Positions 15,744-19,922 of a DNA stretch of 19,922 nucleotides are shown one piece after another. The stretch is from Clostridium sp. (GTDB taxonomy: Bacteria > Bacillota > Clostridia > Clostridiales > Clostridiaceae): contig DPOH01000275.1 of NCBI GenBank assembly GCA_003539755.1, positions 1 to 19,922 on the forward strand, given 5' to 3'. A model generated the notes under the pieces. That model did not search any database. It was not told where the DNA came from and was given only the letters and a program-made list of their open reading frames with translations. The translations under genes and the position numbers were made by a program. Each line of letters opens with the position of its first letter. Within the stretch, counting starts at the first letter, position 1.

Positions 15744-17243
15744 TTATTCTGCATGATTATGTCTTTTTGCTAATGCTATTCTAATATCATCAGCTTGTGC
15801 ATCAGTCATTTTCCATAGAAGACATAATAAAGCTGCTCCTATGAATAATAATGCTGGTATTAAATTAACTACTATATTAATTCCTACAAGTGCATGTGCT
15901 GTTTGACGAGCATTTGCTACATATCCAAAGGCACTAAGTAAAAGTACTCCTATAGAACCTCCAAGTGCATTTCCTAATTTTGTTGCTAATCCATATGTTG
16001 CATATGCAGTACCATCAGTACGTACTCCACACTTAAGTTCCATATAGTCTACTGAATCAGCTACCATTGATAAACTCATTGGGAATCCTACATTGAAAAG
16101 ACCGAATATACAGCATCCTATGATTACCATTTTCATATTATCGAATGGTGCAAAGTATATTACTAAAAGTCCTATTGCTTGAATAATCATTGAATACATA
16201 AGTACATTTCTTTTTCCAAATTTCTTTGCAAAATATGGTACAAATAATGAACCAATTACAGCGCCAATAGATGGAATTGTCATAATTAATGCAATCATTG
16301 TAAATGAACCTAGACAGTAGATTACGTAAAATGCACATACTGCGATTCTTCCCATAAATGCTGTCATTTGAAGAGCCATAATTGCAGTTATGATCATAAG
16401 ATATTTATTCTTAACTAAGTTTTCAATTGTTTCTTTGAAAGAAAATTTTGAAACCTTATTCATTGGAGCAACATATTCTTTTGATGTGAAAAACACAATG
16501 AAGAATAATGGAATTGCAATAATACCATACACTACAGCTGTCATCATATAACCATGACCATTAGCTACTTGTGCCCCATTTCCAGAAAAATATAATGCCA
16601 ATCCTGCAGAACATGAATTTACTATAATCATTCCTAAATTCATTCCTATATTTCTAGATGTATTGATTTTATTTCTCTGGTCTGAATCTTCTGTCATAAC
16701 ACCTGATAATGCTGCATAAGGAATATTTACTAATGTATATAACATTCCAGCTACAATATAAGTTACGGCTGCCCATATGACTCCAGAGGTTGACTTTCCT
16801 CCAAAGGGACTAGTAAACGTTAACACCGAGAATATTGCAAGTGCTGGGCATCCAAATGCGATATATGGACGAAATCTTCCCCATTTTGTTCTAGTACGTT
16901 CAGCAATTGCACCCATCATTGGGTCATTAATTGCATCCCATATACGAGCCCCAAGCATTATTGCTGAAACAACGATAGGAGTAAGTCCTACAACATCGGT
17001 GTAAAATATAGTTAGATAAGATCCTACAAATGTCCATATAAACTGTGAAGCTAAATCTCCAAATCCATAACAGTAAACAGCTAATTTTGAGGCTAATTTT
17101 TTATTCTTACTTCCATACTTAGCGAAGTATTCTTCTCCATAGAAGTTATCTGCTTCTGTCTTATTTGGGTCTGAAGTTTTTTCTATTGTCTCCGTTTTAT
17201 TGGGGGTTATGATTCCTTCCATTGGTAACTCTGCATGTTTCAT
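15744..17243 (-). CDS. GPH-family sugar/glycoside:cation symporter (MelB-like, MFS fold)
   Basis: An inner-membrane transporter of 499 residues with about twelve helices and a hydrophilic 45-residue N-terminal extension. YGFGDLASQFIW, then YTDVVGL, then ARIWDAINDPMMGAI, with TRTKWGRFRPYI in the first cytoplasmic loop, are the hallmarks of the glycoside-pentoside-hexuronide family. Symport brings the substrate in unphosphorylated, as the downstream dehydrogenases need. It is the first large gene of the set. The start ATG at 17243 has no well-spaced ribosome binding site (GAAGGGA is about 14 bases away) and overlaps the stop of an 18-codon reading frame as ATGA, so its translation is probably coupled to that frame. 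Substrate is likely a glycoside or its sugar. Confidence 0.9.
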   Translation of the reverse strand: MKHAELPMEGIITPNKTETIEKTSDPNKTEADNFYGEEYFAKYGSKNKKLASKLAVYCYGFGDLASQFIWTFVGSYLTIFYTDVVGLTPIVVSAIMLGARIWDAINDPMMGAIAERTRTKWGRFRPYIAFGCPALAIFSVLTFTSPFGGKSTSGVIWAAVTYIVAGMLYTLVNIPYAALSGVMTEDSDQRNKINTSRNIGMNLGMIIVNSCSAGLALYFSGNGAQVANGHGYMMTAVVYGIIAIPLFFIVFFTSKEYVAPMNKVSKFSFKETIENLVKNKYLMIITAIMALQMTAFMGRIAVCAFYVIYCLGSFTMIALIMTIPSIGAVIGSLFVPYFAKKFGKRNVLMYSMIIQAIGLLVIYFAPFDNMKMVIIGCCIFGLFNVGFPMSLSMVADSVDYMELKCGVRTDGTAYATYGLATKLGNALGGSIGVLLLSAFGYVANARQTAHALVGINIVVNLIPALLFIGAALLCLLWKMTDAQADDIRIALAKRHNHAE

Positions 17244-17296
17244 ATAAACTTTTTCATTCCCTTCATCTTTTCTATAAACATTTTCATTTTCTTCAT
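17240..17296 (-). CDS. Possible 18-residue leader peptide coupled to the transporter
   Basis: ATG (17296) to TGA (17240) encodes MKKMKMFIEKMKGMKKFI, a very basic, Met/Lys-rich peptide. Its stop overlaps the transporter start (ATGA). TAGGGAAAAG precedes its ATG as a moderate ribosome binding site. The frame is built from the 30-bp tandem repeat at 17243-17302, so it equals two ten-codon units. Function unknown; translational coupling or attenuation is inferred. Expression is unproven. Confidence 0.45.
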   Translation of the reverse strand: MKKMKMFIEKMKGMKKFI

Positions 17297-17302
17297 CTTT
17301 TC
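17243..17302. repeat. 30-bp tandem direct repeat, two copies
   Basis: Units 17243-17272 and 17273-17302 agree at 27 of 30 positions (core TTTTCATT and CTTCATCTTTTC). The repeat lies exactly in the translation initiation region of the transporter and keeps the reading frame of the small leader peptide, since 30 is a multiple of three. Confidence 0.85.
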
Positions 17303-17310
17303 CCTATGTT

Positions 17311-17358
17311 CTGCGCAGTACGTTTTTTATTTCAAGTAAATCTTTATTTGATTTACTT
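17311..17358. promoter_or_regulatory. Two palindromes in the transporter promoter region
   Basis: CTGCGCAG (17311-17318) is a perfect 8-bp palindrome, GC-rich in an otherwise AT-rich gap. AAGTAAATC and GATTTACTT (17334-17342 and 17350-17358) form a perfect 9-bp inverted repeat around 7 bases. Both lie upstream of the leader peptide and downstream of a TTTACA-containing promoter-like stretch near 17385-17390. They are candidate operators for the neighbouring AraC-type regulator or another sugar regulator. Confidence 0.4.
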
Positions 17359-17440
17359 TATGCTCTAAATATACAGTATTTTTTTGTGTAAAGCTTTTCT
17401 CAGGTTCCACAAACATGTTTTTAGTTGCAAACTCAAATTT

Positions 17441-17484
17441 ATAAATAAAAAAATGCAACAAATTGTATATTATTTGTTGCATTT
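17441..17484 (-). terminator. Intrinsic terminator after the AraC-GH39 gene
   Basis: A perfect 13-bp stem (17451-17463 with 17472-17484, AAATGCAACAAAT) and 8-base loop are followed on the minus strand by a T-rich tail. It lies about 150 bases past the regulator stop codon and separates the regulator from the transporter operon. Nothing else stands out in 17485-17631 except a weak 7-bp inverted repeat. Confidence 0.8.
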
Positions 17485-17631
17485 AAGATTATAAGAAAAG
17501 AGAGGTTATACAATCCTCCCTTTGTATAAAGCACGATGAAATCAGCTGAAAGTGTAAAACTCAATGAAAAAAACTGCTGATTCTCAACTTAATTTCCTTA
17601 GATTTTTTAGTTAAGCACTAATTCTGTTTCT

Positions 17632-19922
17632 TTAATTATCTTCATATATGTGAATCATTGAAATCTCATGGCTCTTTAATATTGGAGATATTCGTAAAAT
17701 ACTATCCTTAGCCACCTGTTTTTCCATTGTAAGGTCAGGTATACATACTTCGCTTAAATGTTTCAAATCACTTCCCTCAATATCTTTTTCAAACTGGAAT
17801 TTACTCCATTCATTAAGAATACTTCCATGTTCTTTATTTACTATATGCCTTTTAATTATAAATTTCTGATTTTCAGGCATTCCTCTAAGTTCTATATTTA
17901 CTTTCAAATCATCATCATTATCAAAAAGATTTGACAACCTGCTTATGTCCATAGTATTTTCATCCTTCATATAATAATCATAGCTATATTCTTTATAGTT
18001 AAAACATAAAATATAATAACTATTCATTCCATTAGTTGTTACAATATAATTTTTACCCTTCTGAATAAATCTGTTTCCAAGCTTATTTAAAAATAACAGT
18101 GAGTAAAATACCGGCTTTCTTATCTTATCTTTTGTAATAAGTCCACTACCACCAGTTACAATTTTTGAAGTATCATAATAACTACTTACAAGATCAGACC
18201 CCATCCACATTCCCATCATATCTGGGATATCCCATAATTCATCAATCATATTAATCACATATGATGCTCTAAAACAGCTGTCATTTAGATAATTTCTATT
18301 AGATAATGAATTATTACATTCAGTTACATAAAGCTTACATTTTTCAAAACCATCTTTGTCTAGAATATTTCTTACACTTTTAACCTGGTTAACAACTGCA
18401 GAGTGGTTTGTAACTCTTTTAGGATAAAACTTTTCATTTTTCTCAACTTGAAAATAAGGAAACGATAATATAGATACGAAATCAGGAATACAGTCTTTTT
18501 CGTTACAGTATGTCATCCAGTCTAGAAGTTCATCATAGTTTATCTCCATAACAACTCCAAACCCTCCCACTTCTGCTTTTGGAATATGCTTTTTTATATG
18601 TTTATAGCTATTTTCAAACAATTCATCATAATTCTGTTCACAATCCTTTATATAAAAACTATCAGGTCTTACATCCAATGAAAATTCAAACTTCCATGTT
18701 TCAACTTCATTTTTTCCATAACGCTTGATTATATGAGAAATAAATTTTTCGAACATATTGTTCCATTCTTTCATATTATTAAATTCAATATATTCTTCTT
18801 CATAATAAATTGTTTCCCCTTCTGTATTAACTGCACAATTAGGCCTTTTCCCAAAATCAATAAATGGTTTTACATTATTATTAACAAGGAAATCCAAAAT
18901 CACATCTATCAAATTAAAATTATAGTTATAGTCATGTGTGTTTTTTTGTATCATTAATTTATCAGAAAACAAATTCCATATCCTTACGTATTTGAATTTA
19001 AGCTGTTCCACAAGATATGTTATATGTGACTGTTCATTTGCAAATATAAGATTATATGCAGCACCTGCATTAAGAATATTATCCCAAGATCTTTTATATT
19101 CTTTACCTCTTCCCGCTGAAATTATAATATCAACTTCCTTACTTGATACTTTTTTACCTTCTTCCTCTTCATAAAATAATGAAATCTCTTGTTTTGTAGT
19201 TTTTATATCATCTTCAACTACTTCTTCTGACGATTTTTTTTTATCAATCTCCTGTTTTCTATATAATGTTGGTGAAAGATTATATTTATTTTGAAATACC
19301 TTACTAAATGTAGATGCATTAGAAAACCCACAATCTATAGAAATTTTTGTTATGGTTTTATCTGTTTCTATTAAGTCCCTTACTGCATAATTTAGCCTTA
19401 CTTCATTTACCAATTCACTAAAATAAATACCAAGCTTCTTTTTAATAAACCTAGATAAAGTAGATTTTGAAGTATACATCTCATCTGCAAGATCACTTAG
19501 ATGAATCCCATTTTGAAAGTTCAAATTCACATAATTTATAATATATTGAAGCTGTTCATCTTCTTCATTACCTTTTTTATATTTAAAATAATAATCACCT
19601 TTCTGAAAATGCTCAACAAGATTATCAAGAAGTTCATATGCAAGTCCATATCTCAGACATTCAGTCTTATGCTCCTGGCCTAAATAGCTGAATACAATTC
19701 TTTTCATAATCTTCTGTAGTTGTGTATAGGAATTCATCTTGTCCAAAACAGAATTACAATAAAATATATAATTTCCATTCTGTATAGCCCCTGAAAGAAC
19801 TTTGTATGAAATTAATATTCTACAGACAGTAGAATCATCTATGGTTTCTATCTGATGCATATCATTAGAATTAAATAAGATAATATCTTTTTTTCTTAAT
19901 TCATAATAATTACATTTAGTAC
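17632..19922 (-). CDS. AraC-type regulator fused to a degenerate GH39 glycosidase-like domain (partial)
   Basis: The gene is cut by the right edge. The first ATG in the window is at 19860, but the frame stays open for 20 more codons that read ELRKKDIILFNSND, the end of an AraC sensor cupin, so the true start lies outside. Numbered from 19860: rest of the sensor and linker 1-100, double helix-turn-helix 103-202 (LSDLADEMYTSKSTLSRFIK, then the second helix pair ending LSPTLYRKQ), acidic linker to about 240, and a GH39-like barrel and C-terminal beta domain 243-742. The GH39 nucleophile position is kept (E514 in YVTECN), but the WNEP acid/base motif has become FSLDV with Asp396 for Glu. It is probably a ligand-sensing domain rather than an enzyme. 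It likely controls the downstream cluster, on the same strand. Confidence 0.88.
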   Translation of the reverse strand, partial: TKCNYYELRKKDIILFNSNDMHQIETIDDSTVCRILISYKVLSGAIQNGNYIFYCNSVLDKMNSYTQLQKIMKRIVFSYLGQEHKTECLRYGLAYELLDNLVEHFQKGDYYFKYKKGNEEDEQLQYIINYVNLNFQNGIHLSDLADEMYTSKSTLSRFIKKKLGIYFSELVNEVRLNYAVRDLIETDKTITKISIDCGFSNASTFSKVFQNKYNLSPTLYRKQEIDKKKSSEEVVEDDIKTTKQEISLFYEEEEGKKVSSKEVDIIISAGRGKEYKRSWDNILNAGAAYNLIFANEQSHITYLVEQLKFKYVRIWNLFSDKLMIQKNTHDYNYNFNLIDVILDFLVNNNVKPFIDFGKRPNCAVNTEGETIYYEEEYIEFNNMKEWNNMFEKFISHIIKRYGKNEVETWKFEFSLDVRPDSFYIKDCEQNYDELFENSYKHIKKHIPKAEVGGFGVVMEINYDELLDWMTYCNEKDCIPDFVSILSFPYFQVEKNEKFYPKRVTNHSAVVNQVKSVRNILDKDGFEKCKLYVTECNNSLSNRNYLNDSCFRASYVINMIDELWDIPDMMGMWMGSDLVSSYYDTSKIVTGGSGLITKDKIRKPVFYSLLFLNKLGNRFIQKGKNYIVTTNGMNSYYILCFNYKEYSYDYYMKDENTMDISRLSNLFDNDDDLKVNIELRGMPENQKFIIKRHIVNKEHGSILNEWSKFQFEKDIEGSDLKHLSEVCIPDLTMEKQVAKDSILRISPILKSHEISMIHIYEDN

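Noticed and set aside
17540..17582. AATCAGC/GCTGATT inverted repeat after the AraC-GH39 gene
   Set aside because: Seven base pairs around a 29-base loop is within chance expectation, and a much better terminator lies just downstream.

Overview
The DNA is very AT-rich, has strong AGGAGG-type ribosome binding sites, short intergenic gaps and T-tailed hairpin terminators, and its protein families are typical of low-GC anaerobic Firmicutes. I read it as a chromosomal piece of a Clostridium-like organism that lives on plant glycosides. Species cannot be told from sequence alone.

Layout. Positions 114-1180 (+) hold azlC-azlD, a branched-chain amino acid exporter pair, ending in a hairpin terminator. 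Positions 1304-2443 (-) encode a membrane-anchored metallophosphoesterase. Positions 2756-8861 (-) are a beta-glucoside region: two intact GH1 6-phospho-beta-glucosidases, a third GH1 gene reduced to its two ends, a broken B3/B4-domain gene, and the last 62 residues of a beta-glucoside PTS IIA domain. It is interrupted at 4577-5521 (+) by a choloylglycine-hydrolase-family gene and closed at 9005-9676 (+) by a decayed transposase. Four items between 5.7 and 9.7 kb are internally deleted or truncated, so this stretch is eroding.

Positions 9755-17243 (-) are the most interesting part: a metabolic gene set read leftwards. In transcription order it is a GPH-family sugar symporter, a Gfo/Idh/MocA dehydrogenase, an IolE-like TIM-barrel protein, a DgpC/CarC/DfgA-like TIM-barrel protein, its small DUF6379 partner (DgpB/CarB/DfgB-like), a flavodoxin-like reductase with extra cysteine clusters, and a second Gfo/Idh/MocA dehydrogenase. 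The adjacent TIM barrel plus DUF6379 pair is the signature of C-glycoside deglycosidases. The likely scheme is import of an unphosphorylated glycoside, oxidation of the sugar at C3, C-C (or C-O) bond cleavage by beta-elimination in the two-subunit enzyme, hydration of the enone sugar, and re-reduction to a normal hexose.

Upstream of the set, on the same strand, lies a large AraC-type regulator fused to a degenerate GH39 glycosidase-like domain (17632 to the right edge; its start is outside the window). Between regulator and transporter are a terminator, two palindromes, and an 18-codon reading frame made of a 30-bp tandem repeat that overlaps the transporter start as ATGA.

Taken together, the window looks like a plant-glycoside island: O-glucosides through PTS and phospho-glucosidases (partly decayed here), and probably C-glycosides (or other recalcitrant glycosides) through the oxidative route. 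No rRNA, tRNA or CRISPR array was seen.
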